A DNA stretch of 64,000 nucleotides from Diphasiastrum complanatum (lineage: Eukaryota > Streptophyta > Lycopodiopsida > Lycopodiales > Lycopodiaceae): NCBI GenBank assembly GCA_029204225.1, contig CM055110.1, positions 1,050,675-1,114,674 on the forward strand, in the 5' to 3' direction. This document shows positions 54,784-64,000 of the stretch, piece after piece. Within the stretch, counting starts at the first letter, position 1, and each line of letters opens with the position of its first letter. The notes beneath the pieces were generated by a model. That model did not search any database and was not told the origin of the DNA. It saw nothing but the letters and a program-made list of their open reading frames with translations. The translations under genes were made by a program, and so were the position numbers.

Positions 54784-55465
54784 TGTTAAAAATTCACATT
54801 TCTAGCTTGACTAGTTTTGGTCATATGACTTGTAAATAGTTAGATGGTCATGATGTGTCTTGTCACACGTGCCAAATAGCATAGGATTCCATTCATAAGG
54901 ATGTTCTCAAGTAGACCTAAGTGTTAGAACCTTTGGAATGAGTCCAAATTATGCTTAGATACAAGGGAGAAAAAATAGGAGCTATTTTTGGTAATTTTTG
55001 CATTGTTGAGGGATCTCCAAGATTCCAACCCTAACTTGGTAGGGATGAAAGATCCACCAAAATTAGCATTAGGGATAGGTTTAGGGCTACTCATACCTGC
55101 CCAAAACCGTGATGGATCATGTATATATAGGTGATGATATCTCACCAAAATCAATCAAGCAATTTCATGTTTTTTCTCTCATAATGGTGCAATTGCTCTC
55201 TATGTTCATAATTGTTCGAGTACTTGTGATTACTAATGATTATAGGATTGAATGTAGGTCTGGTGTACAGTACTCAGATTGTGGTAGGCCGTACTTTCAC
55301 ACGTGTGAAGCCTTCTTCAAGGATTTGGGCCATTTAGTGAGGTTCAAGCATAGATTTTTGATGGATTTTGATGGTTCAACTTGTGCTAATCTTATGAAAT
55401 CATAATCTATTGTTTCCCTCATCATTTCAAGTGTTTTAGGATCCTTATTTGCTATAATTTTTACA
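54784..55465 (+). repeat. 3' LTR of A4
   Basis: 682 bp; palindrome at 55296-55309. Followed by TSD TTTAC. Confidence 0.96.
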
Positions 55466-55470
55466 TTTAC

Positions 55471-56244
55471 ATATAAATTCTCGCAGGCGAAGAAAAGACG
55501 AAAGAATCATGACACTGTGATTTTACACATGTTTTGTGATAGGCGAAAAAGACGACACTGCCTTACAATTTGCCAAAGGTGCCCTAGGAAGCAAAGGCAC
55601 CCTTTAAATCAAATCCTAAGGCATTTCGTCAGAGTGACGTACTTTTCGTATCTTCACCAATGTTCACTTCAGCAAAAGCTGATGTCGCATCCTTTTCACG
55701 CTCACCCCATGCAACTGCGCTAACAAACTTGACAACGACAGCAGCCACCCACGATCTCCTATAGATAACACATCCACTTTGTACTTTTTTCATCTGCACA
55801 CCTGTAAGATTGTGTATATATCTGAATACCATTTGCGTATTCAGTGAGATTGTTGATTGTTGATTGAGAGAAATCAAGAACAAGTGTGTGTAAATTTAGC
55901 ATCAAAAGCTTATCAGAGATAGACAAAGTAGATGTCCTGTGCATCGATTCTTTATTGTCAGTAATAGGTTTCATTCCTTTACAGATTGAATTAGCTTTGT
56001 AGAGCACGCGGTTTCGTCCACTATTGTCTTGTGCTCTACTGCATTATTGACATGTATATTTGATATACTTAATCTGATAACAGCTCTTTGTTTCACGTTC
56101 AGATCTGTGTCAATATTGCTATGCTTATTCCTTATTATGTTTGACTTTCTAGTTGCTCAATTTGGTACTCTGTTTTAGTGAGTTATTATCAGTCTAGCCA
56201 TTTGTGACTGATATTTAGTCTTCCTTTCACGAATCATTCACAAC
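55471..56244. other. Right flank of A4, no gene recognised
   Basis: Continuation of the sequence interrupted by A4. Two overlapping minus-strand frames (55629-56007) have no recognisable motif. It may be the rest of the C4 LTR. Confidence 0.4.
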
Positions 56245-57030
56245 TGTTGAAATAAAAAACATCTATATTGACTTTAGGCTTGCTACAAACTTTGTACTAT
56301 GCAAGTATGTTGTTTCATAAATGTAAATGTCAAATTTGGCCTAGATAGAACTCTAGCTATATGGATTTGTCATATTTAGTTGGTTAAATACAACTTGCAT
56401 ATAGATTGTAGACTTAGAAATAGCATTAATATGCTTGTAGAAACTTGTGGCATATCACATGCATTAATTGTAAGTGATCCATAGTGACATGCAAGCATGC
56501 ACAAAGTGTAATGGACACATGCATGATGATTTGTACATTTCTAGTAAGAAATAGGACACTTGGTAAAAGTAGGTAGAGATACATGCATGAGATGTGACAA
56601 ATGTCACTTAGACTCTAGTTTTCACTTTAGATGTCATTGAAAGGTGGATGGATGTGGTTCTACCTTGAGCTACCTCAAACTCCATAAATATGTGTAGCTA
56701 TTCTCATAATTTGTGATGAAGAACCAAAGCTTTTTAGCTATTCCATGCCATTTTGAATCTTTACAATATTTGCTTGAATATTTCTATCTTTCTCTCTCTA
56801 ACGCATGTTGAGGCTGATGCTCATACACTAAATTCTTGTACTTTTGCTCATTTGTAATCAGTGTTATCATTCTTTGATTCTTAGCATGCTAGATTGTGGT
56901 TAAGCCATAAATTTTGTACTAGATCTTGCTATTCAATCTAGAATCAAGTTATTGTTCTAATGTAAAGCTTGATAAGGTCTATCATACATGTGGATCATTC
57001 TCACGCGTGTGAATTCCAAAATTTTTGTCA
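56245..57030 (+). repeat. 5' LTR of G1
   Basis: 786 bp from TGTTGAAAT to TTTTGTCA. Matches the solo LTR at 47937-48732 in reverse. Near its end is TCACGCGTGTGAA, a variant of the palindrome in the other LTRs. Confidence 0.85.
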
Positions 57031-57043
57031 CGGTATCAGAGCC
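57031..57043 (+). other. Primer-binding site of G1
   Basis: CGGTATCAGAGCC, initiator Met type with T to C at the first base. Confidence 0.8.
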
Positions 57044-57797
57044 AAATTGAGCTTTGCATGCTAACATCTCTGATTGTACAAGAATTTGAGAGCTAATTCA
57101 AGCAAAGAAACAGTTATTCAATTTTTTTTACCTTTCTCTAAAAAGTGTTTGGATCAAATTGGATTGAAACTGAATTTTTAGGTCTGAAAAGTGATAGTAC
57201 AAAATTCTGGAATTTTGCATGTGTGAAAATCAGAGATTTTCAATCCTTCTATTTCCTTGCTAGTTGATCCAAAGATAGTGGTGCTATAGCTTGATGGAAA
57301 GCTTATGAAGTGTACTTTCCATAGAAATTGATACCAAATCAATATGATGTGTCTATCAAGAGCTATAAGCTCTTAAAGAGGGTAGGGATAGGTCCAAAAT
57401 CCGAGTGACCACTTTTTGATTTGATTCAATCTTGCTTTATTCTGAATCCATTGTTTTGAGCATCCTACACAAGAAACTGAAGATCAAGACTAAGTTTGAT
57501 GTTAATTGAAAACCTTTGAGCCTTCTGAGTATCAATAGTATTTTCTCTTGAAGCATTTCACACATGCCAAAAGTAGGATTCAAACTTGTCAAAGTGCCTT
57601 AAACCATTTTGAGTGTCTAGTCTAGAAAATATTGTCTTGTGAAATATTTGAGATCCATCAATACAGTTGCAAGTTTTTCACATAGGAAGGTAGTACATCC
57701 TTGAAAATACCTATAGTAAAAGAGAGCAGAAACATTAAGTTTGATTGGAACAAGCTCAAACATATTGTTTTCCAATAATTGAGAAGTCTTCCAAATA

Positions 57798-58300
57798 ATG
57801 GCATCTGTGGGAGAATATCTCCTAGAAGCAGGTGAAAGACTAAGTACCTCTAATTACTCAATTTGGATGGTTAGAATGGAGTCTAGTTTAATACTTTAGG
57901 ATGTTATGGACATAGTGCTTGGTATTGAGGAGGAGCCTCAAGCACAACTTGAAATACCAAAGTGCAAGAAGAGAGCTAGAATGGCTCTACATTTCATTAA
58001 GATGAATGTCTCTAATGAAATTATGAGAGAGATAGGATCTTGCACCATAACTAAAGATGCTTGGGATGCACTTAAGTCCATCTAAGAAGCAAAAAATACT
58101 TCTAGAATACTCACTCTTAGGAATCAGATTTTCCAAAGTTTTCAAAGAAGTGAGGAGAGTGCATTAAACTATGTTTTGAGAATAAAAGATCTTCATGGGG
58201 AGCTTTCTTGTGTTGGTGTGTCAATTAACCAAGATGAGCTAGTACAAGTCATTTTAAATGGCTTGAAAGATGACTATGATAGTCTTGTTCAATCCTTTTA
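57798..58300 (+). pseudogene. Gag of G1, broken and truncated
   Basis: Starts at the ATG at 57798 (MASVGEYLLEAGERL) and follows the same path as G2. It has in-frame stops near 57898 and 58084, then an open piece from 58176 (VLRIKDLHGELSC, LVQVILNGLKDDYDSLVQSF). It breaks off before the zinc knuckle at about 58300. It is clearly the same family as 39957-40922. Confidence 0.88.
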
Positions 58301-58735
58301 TACCACCACACACCATAGCATCATACTCGAGATCCAAACCCTACTTATGTCCAATACTATAAGCAAGATCCAAACCCTAAGCATACTACTTATAAAAAAG
58401 CACTCTATACACTAGTAGCCACACTAGAGCATAAGCATAACACACAAGAAAGATCTCTCCTCCCCCCAATGGGTGCCCTCCTCCCCTCATATAGATGGCA
58501 ATTGGCACCCTCCAATACGCTATGGAGTTCCATGCACAACCAATGAGAAAGAGAGAGGCCTAGGGGAGTTAAAGAACCTTCATAGGCTTATGGAAGGTCA
58601 GGAGACTTCTTCCATAACCTATGACTCTTTGAATGCTTTTCTTGTGGAGTTGGGAACTCAATGGGCCCCTTGGAAGTGCGCCCTCCTACTAGGTCCCATT
58701 TCCCAAGTTGTGCTTGTATCATTTGATCCAAGAAC
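58301..58735 (-). repeat. Probable antisense gypsy LTR (tentative)
   Basis: Lies directly downstream, on the minus strand, of the gypsy integrase end. It has CCTCATATAGATGG, which on the minus strand is a TATATGAGG promoter-like element near 58485. No second LTR is available to prove it. Confidence 0.4.
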
Positions 58736-59450
58736 AATTAAGTGATATGGTTCAAGGTGAATTCCAACATTAGTTGGAAGGTCTAGTTTGTATGCGACCT
58801 TGTTTATCACTTGAATAACCTTAAAAGGACCACAATACCTAGGCGCCAACTTTGCACACTTAATAGTTTTCAAGCCCCTAGAGTGATTAGGGACCCTGAA
58901 AAACACCCAATTGTTGACCATAAATACCTTGTGCGTCCGAGATAGATCAGCATAGTGCCTTGCACTGTCTTGGACACTTCTTATGCTATCTTTATCCAGC
59001 TGTAACATTTCTTCCATATCCGTAAGGAAATCAACTACGACTTGCACCCGAAGGTTCTTCATGCCAACAATAATCGCTGATTGAGGTTGATAGCCATACA
59101 TAAGCATGAAAGGGCTGAAATCCATTCGCTGAGTGTTTTGCACTATTATATGCAAATTTCACTAGTGGAAGGTAATTTTTCCAATCAGACTGCCGATGGC
59201 CCACATATGCTCGTAGCATATCCTCCATCGTCTGATTGATTCTTTTCGTTTGACTGTTTGATTCCGGATGATTTTTAGAACTCGTACTTAAAGTTGTTTC
59301 CAACTTTTCAAGCACTGCTTGCCAAAAATTTCCAGTGAATTTTGGGTCACGGTCACTGACAATATTGCAAGGCAGCCCGTACAATCGAAAAAGCTTCTCA
59401 ACAAAAAGTTGAGCTAGTTCTGAAGCTTTAACAATAGTCTTTGTTGGGAA
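58736..59450 (-). pseudogene. Ty3/gypsy integrase fragment
   Basis: Two minus-strand frames, about 59450-59031 and 59155-58658. The first reads the integrase core: ELAQLFVEKLFRLYGLP, VSDRDPKFTG (second catalytic Asp), HPESNSQTKRINQ, where the catalytic Glu of the usual Q-T-E-R is Lys, then MEDMLRAYVG and NYLPLVKFAYNS. The second reads the C-terminal part (FSPFMLMYGYQP, LAPRYCGPFKVIQ, VAYKLDLP). A frameshift near 59100 separates them. The first Asp and all upstream pol are missing because the sequence ends at a junction near 59450. Confidence 0.9.
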
Positions 59451-59459
59451 GCCCGTGAA

Positions 59460-60165
59460 CACCTTGATGACAAGGATAACTCTGATCAAGCTCTCTACAG
59501 CAACAAAGAGAAGCAGAAGAAGAATTTCAAGCCTAAGAGGGAGTCAGACCAAAGACAAGATCGAAGGCAACAGTCAGAGGGAGCAAAAGAAGGCAAATGG
59601 AAGAGCAGAAATAAACCGAGACAACAGAATGGTGAGAAGAAGACCTGCACGAGGTACACACGAGAAGGCCACACTGTTGATCAGTGTTGGCTCAGTCCAA
59701 AGATAGAGTGCATCCATTGTCACAAAAAGGGTCATGCAGCCATTGACTGCAACCAAAGTCCCAGAAATAAGAAAGCTCATAACAGAAACAAGAAAGCTCA
59801 AAGCAGATGAGAGAGCGACAATAGCTCATCCTATGTGGAGGAACCAGAGTCCTCCAAGATGGCTGAAGACAGAGCCAATAACCACAAGAACTCAGTAGCT
59901 TACTTGTGTGTTGATGTCTGTGCGACATCAACTTCAGATACACAAGAGATAATTTTTTACTCAGGTGCAACGTCACACTTTGTGGCAACAAGACACATGA
60001 TCACTGATTATCAAAAATCAGAATCTTCTAGATATATAACCTTGGGAGATGGTTCCAGACACAAAGTCAGTAGAACTAGAGCGTTGTGGTTAAGCACAAA
60101 AGGAAGAGACAGAAGGCTCGATGACACTCCTGCCCACTCTTTAGAAGGACCTACTATATGTTGCT
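59460..60165 (+). pseudogene. Copia family C gag/protease fragment C5
   Basis: The reading frame carries the Gag basic tail and a double zinc knuckle, the first partly lost (CTRYTREGHTVDQC) and the second complete (CIHCHKKGHAAIDC). It is closely similar to C1 (shared PKIECIHCHK). A stop at about 59807 follows. The next open piece (59835-60167) ends in the protease start, whose active site reads YSGATSH instead of DSGATSH. Similarity stops near 60100. Confidence 0.82.
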
Positions 60166-60540
60166 AAGATAGTAGATGTAGGACTAATAGTCACCTCTGA
60201 AGGCGATACCTACGAAGTGGTTGAATATCGCAGATGATTATCCATACGAGATAAGATCTCCTACCGCTAAACAAGTTCGACGTCATAGGTTCTGCAGAAT
60301 GTGGTCCCAATTACACGAGCTATCCACAAACCCATTTGAGGGACAAGAATATGATAGAGCCGAGTCTTCAAGAGCACGAATCCGTGTTCACGGTGTTGAA
60401 ACATCACATGCTAGAACACACCTGAATCGAGCTTCTACCACTCACAACGCTCATTTTGAGAAGAGAACACCCAAGCTAGAGTTTGATGCAAAAAATGCAC
60501 TCAAAAAATACAGATTCTAGCTAGAACTCTGGTGACAACT
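60166..60540 (+). other. Short unassigned ORF region
   Basis: An open frame of 99 codons (60221-60520) rich in Arg, Ser and His, without a recognised motif. Probably chance or a decayed gag piece. Confidence 0.25.
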
Positions 60541-60930
60541 GATAAAAATAAATCTCAAATGATTCACAAAACTCGAATTATTTCTGTTCGAGTCAGGCCC
60601 TGTAACACAACGAAACGAAACGAGATGAAATCTAGACAAAAAATGAAATGAAATGAAGCGAAGCAAAACTTAAATGAGTTTTGACATTGATTCATGCTGA
60701 AAGCATAGAGATCGTGAAATGACACAAAATGAAATGAAATGAAAGAGTTCACAACAAGATCAATCAGGCTCTACCACAAGACGAGACGAGACAAGACGAG
60801 ACGGAAACAAAACAAAACAAAACAAAACAAAACTTAAATGAGCTCTGTAATTGATTTACCCTTATAGCCAAGTAATCGCGAAGCGAAGCGAGGCGAAACA
60901 CGAAGCAAAACGATTTGCAAACAAGATCAG
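60541..60930. repeat. Purine-rich low-complexity repeat region
   Basis: Runs of the words GAAAC, GAGAC, AAATG, AAAAC and GAAGC in short tandem arrays (60607-60665, 60725-60745, 60780-60832, 60882-60912). Two larger units share AAAACTTAAATGAG followed by about ATTGATT (60664 and 60826), so this may be a degenerate tandem of roughly 160 bp. Confidence 0.7.
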
Positions 60931-61590
60931 TTCATCACAAATTCAGATATGATCGCTGGTCACTATCGGTTATATCATTCCTAAATCCTTCAGAGAGTAG
61001 TTAGACATTGCTGATCTACGTTAACAAATTAATATAGAATTCAACAATATCAAACCAAAGTGCGGAATTAAATGAGCAAGTGAATCATACACACGAATTG
61101 TAACAGACGAATTTACATTCAAGATCAGACAATCATACAGATTAATAATGTGCACAATAGCTACAATATCATCTATTGATTTTCTTGATTCTTCAAGCAC
61201 TACATGACAGATTCACGCAGTGCGTTGGTGTATGGTTAATGTATATATGATGGTAAACGGACTGGTATGTATAAAATTCACAACGACATAACTGGTTATC
61301 CAAAGATATTTGGGTAAATTGGCATCCAAGAACACCAATGATGAAATGTTTTGGTCATGGTCTGTAAATGTAAGGATTACTCTATCTTGCAGGCTCTTCA
61401 GACATCAAGAAAATAGTCAGAATTGACAACAACTAGCAATTAGATTCAGTAAGCAAAATCACATTAGCTAAGGATTCTTCTTAATCAAACACAGAGAATT
61501 AGTCTTTATTGTAGAAAGCAAGCAAAACAGAGCCTCAAACAATCCCATTATCTGAACACATAGCTCATTCAGAAATGATCCATGCCAAAG
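60931..61590. other. No gene recognised
   Basis: AT-rich sequence upstream of the gypsy integrase remnant; no motif, LTR end or RNA gene supported. Confidence 0.4.
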
Positions 61591-62509
61591 ATCTGGTAAG
61601 CCTACAAAATCAATGAATTGGCTGTTGACACCAATCCTTCCTCTTGCACCATTCGAGAAGTGGGAGATTGACTTTGTCGGTCCAATTGAACCTGTTACTC
61701 AACATACGAAATGTTGATATATTCTAGTTGCAACGGATTATGCTACAAAGAACGTAGAAGCAGAGACGACAAAAAGAAAGTATGCAAAAACTATTGCGAC
61801 GTTCTTATTCAAAAGTATTATCACCAGATATGGTTGTCCACTCGAACTAGTAAGTGACCGAGGTACACATTTTTTAAATGACACTATACGGTTGTTGACA
61901 ACTTATTTCCTCATCAAACATAAAAAAACTACACTGTATAATCCAAAAGCAAACGGGTTGACAAAAGGAGCTAATGGAATTTTATGTAAGAACCTGACTA
62001 AAATTACTATTGCACATGCAACGGATTGGGATCAGAAACTACCATAAGTTCTTTGGGCTTATCGTAATACAGAGAAAATCACGACAAAACAGACACCATA
62101 TTTTCTGACATATGGTATGCATCCTAATCTGTCAATTGAATTTGAGGTCAGAACTTTTCGTATCCAAGCTCAATGAACAAATGCAGAATGTATAAACGAA
62201 AGGTTGACTAATATTGAAGAACTAGCTGAAGCTCGTGAGTCTTCACAAAAATTAACGAAAGAAATCCAGGAACAAAGAAAGAAAAAATATGACAGTCATA
62301 TAAACAAATGTGATCTTAAAGCTGATGATTATGCATTGATATATGACAGTCGCCATCAAAAGTTCCCAAGAAAACTCCATATGCGATGGCTTGGACCTTT
62401 TAAAGTCATAGAGGTGTTTGACAATGGTTCTGTGCAACTTCAATCACTTGAAGGGGAACTGTTACCTACACGTATTAACGGGTCCAAACTAAAAAAATAC
62501 TACCTTTGA
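61591..62509 (+). pseudogene. Ty3/gypsy integrase, second lineage, broken
   Basis: One frame with stops at 61715-61717, 62045-62047 and 62174-62176. It reads FEKWEIDFVGPI (first catalytic Asp), ATDYATKNVEA, VSDRGTHF (second Asp), YNPKANGLTKGANGIL (the usual catalytic Glu after ANGQ is lost), then LWAYRNTEK and YGMHPNLSIEF. The C-terminal region is intact (62204-62509), ending in HMRWLGPFKVIE and RINGSKLKKYYL. That ending is typical of plant Tat/Athila-type gypsy integrases. It is a different lineage from the integrase at 58736-59450. Confidence 0.88.
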
Positions 62510-63010
62510 CCAGATTTTTTTTTTTTTACTATTTTCTAGTATTTTTTTGGAATCAATCGCGAATTTTTCTCTATCTTTTCTGATAATGTTCGCGACTTTT
62601 TTTTCTTTTCTAGAAAATTTTCTAGAAATTTTCGTGAATTTTTCTACCACTGTTCAACATTTGTTCAAACTGTTTCATGAATTTTTTGAGAATTTTTCTT
62701 GTCTTCTCTCAAATCTTTTAAGTTATTTTTCAATCGCGACACTCAACTGTGAACTGAAACTTGTCATTTTTTTTTTTTGCAAATTTTTCTAGAATTTTTC
62801 TAGCATTTTTTTTCTCCAATTTTTCAAGAAATTTTCTAGGATGACGCTTAACATTTTCGAGAATTTTTCATGAAGTTCTGTATCATTTTCTAGAATCTCT
62901 CAAGAATATTTCGCGAAACATTCAAGAAACTTTCTAGTATTCTTCGAGAATCACTTAACCTACCTTTTCGAGAATCTATCTACCTACTTTTTACATCCCT
63001 CTATTAAAGA
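62510..63010. repeat. TTC/GAA-rich degenerate repeat tract
   Basis: T-rich DNA in which the words TTCTAGAA, TTCGCGAA, TTCGAGAA and GAATTTTTC recur many times, often as TTCnnGAA spaced by about 3 bases (for example 62908-62953). It lies between the gypsy integrase end and the ORF at 63379. Confidence 0.75.
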
Positions 63011-63378
63011 TGATGGCCACGTGATCGTCATTATTTGCACGTGTGTACGCTCACATATCAAAATAGATATTGTTTCTCCTTAATTTATTTGTTTTCTTTT
63101 CAAAAATGGTCTTCCGTCATTAAATATCGATCTACCAAATCATAGTTTCAAACATTGATTCATGCACGTACTCCATAAATGGAAGCGATAGATGTCAAGT
63201 CACCATGCCACGTCATCATCCCTTCCACACTGCTATTGCATATTAGAGCTATTTTCCATTTTTCTTTCTTACACTTTCTGCTTGCGATTTTATGCTTTCC
63301 TGCGCACATTCTCTTTGTGATCAAAGCATTCATTTGTGACCTTTCGCGATCTACAAGCTTTTGTAAAAAATTCAAACA
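63011..63378. other. Upstream region of the terminal ORF
   Basis: Contains GCACGTGTGTAC near 63037 and CACGTGATCG near 63018. No clear TATA box or gene. Confidence 0.4.
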
Positions 63379-64000
63379 ATGGCTTTTGGATCCAGTTCAA
63401 GCTCTAACATCATCTGGAAAGCACGCGTAGGAATCCGCCTGGCATCCATCCGGTCCTTTTTGGATCAATGCAGGTTGGGTAATTCAAAAGTGGACCCATC
63501 CATCATCCTCTCCGAAGTCAGTACGGAGTTTGTCAACTCCATTCATTCCATTTTAGAGGTGGATTTCAAAGTCCACGTGCAAGGCAAATTCTTCACTATC
63601 TCTGAAGACTTGTTCTGCACAGCCCTTGGATTACGGATGGATGGGAAGATGATCTCAACAAATTAGGATTCGGTGGATGAAGTTGTCCACTTCCTTAACA
63701 ATTGCTTCGTACCCATGAAGAGGTACAAGATCTCTATGATTTGTGATACCACATTTAAGATGTTTTGTAAATATGTGAACCAAGTACTCTTTTTGACGGA
63801 TGCGGATGCGATGATTTCAGTGCAAAATTTTGGTTACATCTTAGACACACTTGCGGGTAATTTGGTTTGTTTCGGCACTATTACATATAAAGCATTTTTG
63901 CACTGGATCAAGCACCAAAAATTTTCTGGAGTTGGAGCACATGTCTCTCGGCTATGTGTCCATTTCGACATTTTGAACGAGCAAGAGAAAACATTGCTAA
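63379..64000 (+). pseudogene. Unrecognised retroelement-type ORF with one stop, runs off the window
   Basis: An ATG at 63379 starts a frame (MAFGSSSSSNIIWKARVG) with a single TAG at 63664-63666. The same frame then stays open to the window end, reading on through VVHFLNNCFVP, FCKYVNQVLFLTDAD and ALH-like aromatic-rich text. The part before the stop has the pattern V.V.GK.F.IS...F..ALGL, which resembles domains of plant gypsy (Athila/Tat-type) accessory ORFs, but I cannot assign it firmly. Its place after a gypsy integrase and a non-coding tract fits an accessory or envelope-position ORF, or the gag of a neighbouring element. The TAG may be an inactivating mutation or a readthrough site. Confidence 0.45.

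Larger units (their letters stand above)
49308..55465 (+). mobile_element. Complete Ty1/copia element A4 (family A), intact ORF
   Basis: A 6.16-kb element with TSD TTTAC at 49303-49307 and 55466-55470. The LTRs are 49308-49989 and 54784-55465 (682 bp each) and differ at about six or seven positions by eye. The primer-binding site, leader, a single gag-pol frame and purine tract are present. By LTR divergence it falls between A3 (younger) and A2 (older). Confidence 0.97.
56245..58300 (+). mobile_element. 5' part of copia element G1
   Basis: 5' LTR (56245-57030), primer-binding site, leader and broken gag, cut off at about 58300 in the middle of gag. Pol and the 3' LTR are absent. The solo LTR at 47937 and gag G2 at 39957 belong to the same family. 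Confidence 0.87.

Noticed and set aside
55629-56007. Two minus-strand frames of 84 and 82 codons right of A4.
   Set aside because: They overlap in different frames and show no motif; probably LTR sequence.
1-64000. CRISPR array, bacterial operon, Shine-Dalgarno sites, rRNA or tRNA genes.
   Set aside because: The content is plant LTR retrotransposons; repeats are LTRs or microsatellites and no cloverleaf or rRNA-like stretch was noticed by eye. A tRNAscan run would be decisive for tRNAs.
1-64000. Assignment to a particular species.
   Set aside because: Retrotransposon content and primer-binding sites only indicate a plant; no host gene is available to place it.

Overview
This is repeat-rich nuclear DNA of a land plant with a large genome. 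Nearly everything recognisable is LTR-retrotransposon sequence: Ty1/copia polyproteins (GAG, CCHC knuckle, DSG protease, HHCC and DDE integrase, YVDD reverse transcriptase, RNase H), primer-binding sites matching plant initiator-Met tRNA (TGGTATCAGAGC), and pieces of Ty3/gypsy. I recognise no host gene, rRNA, tRNA or CRISPR array. The species cannot be fixed; a gymnosperm or another large-genome plant is an inference. The family letters A to G are my own working labels.

Layout. 1-6304: truncated copia pieces (A1, C1, B1, and an antisense A fragment). 6305-12460: complete but decayed family-A copia, A2 (TSD ACGAG). 12814-19786: copia IN and RT/RNase H fragments; the RNase H is split by D (13893-19756, TSD GATCG), a non-autonomous element with a 668-codon mosaic ORF. 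19787-25317: GC-richer unassigned DNA, an LTR-like promoter block and an 88-bp (CT)n tract. 25335-29100: antisense copia remnants C3 and E. 29100-31725: B2, with family-B LTR sequence and a long unrecognised ORF. 31726-37878: A3, minus strand, intact 1320-aa polyprotein (TSD CTAGG). 37879-41100: B-like LTR sequence, a hypothetical ORF and antisense gag G2. 41226-43595: 5' part of element F. 43596-47140: an unrecognised gag-like antisense reading frame with stops. 47140-49307: copia RT/RNase H C4 split by a solo LTR (TSD CTTAC). 49308-55465: A4, intact 1322-aa polyprotein (TSD TTTAC). 56245-58300: 5' part of G1. 58301-62509: gypsy integrase remnants and gag fragment C5. 62510-64000: a TTC/GAA-rich tract followed by an ORF that runs off the window.

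How it works together. A3 and A4 are the only elements here that look able to encode a full set of retrotransposition proteins. A3 has an RNase H region shortened by two codons, and A4 has a substitution in its integrase D-N-G-G-E motif. D, E and B2 look parasitic. They keep LTRs and fragments of gag or integrase, but where RT should follow they carry a shared module I cannot assign to any family, present twice in D, once in E and more weakly in B2. Many of the otherwise different LTRs and leaders carry a near-identical 14-bp palindrome, TTCACACGTGTGAA, with a G-box core. The shared module and the shared palindrome are the two signals most worth following up.
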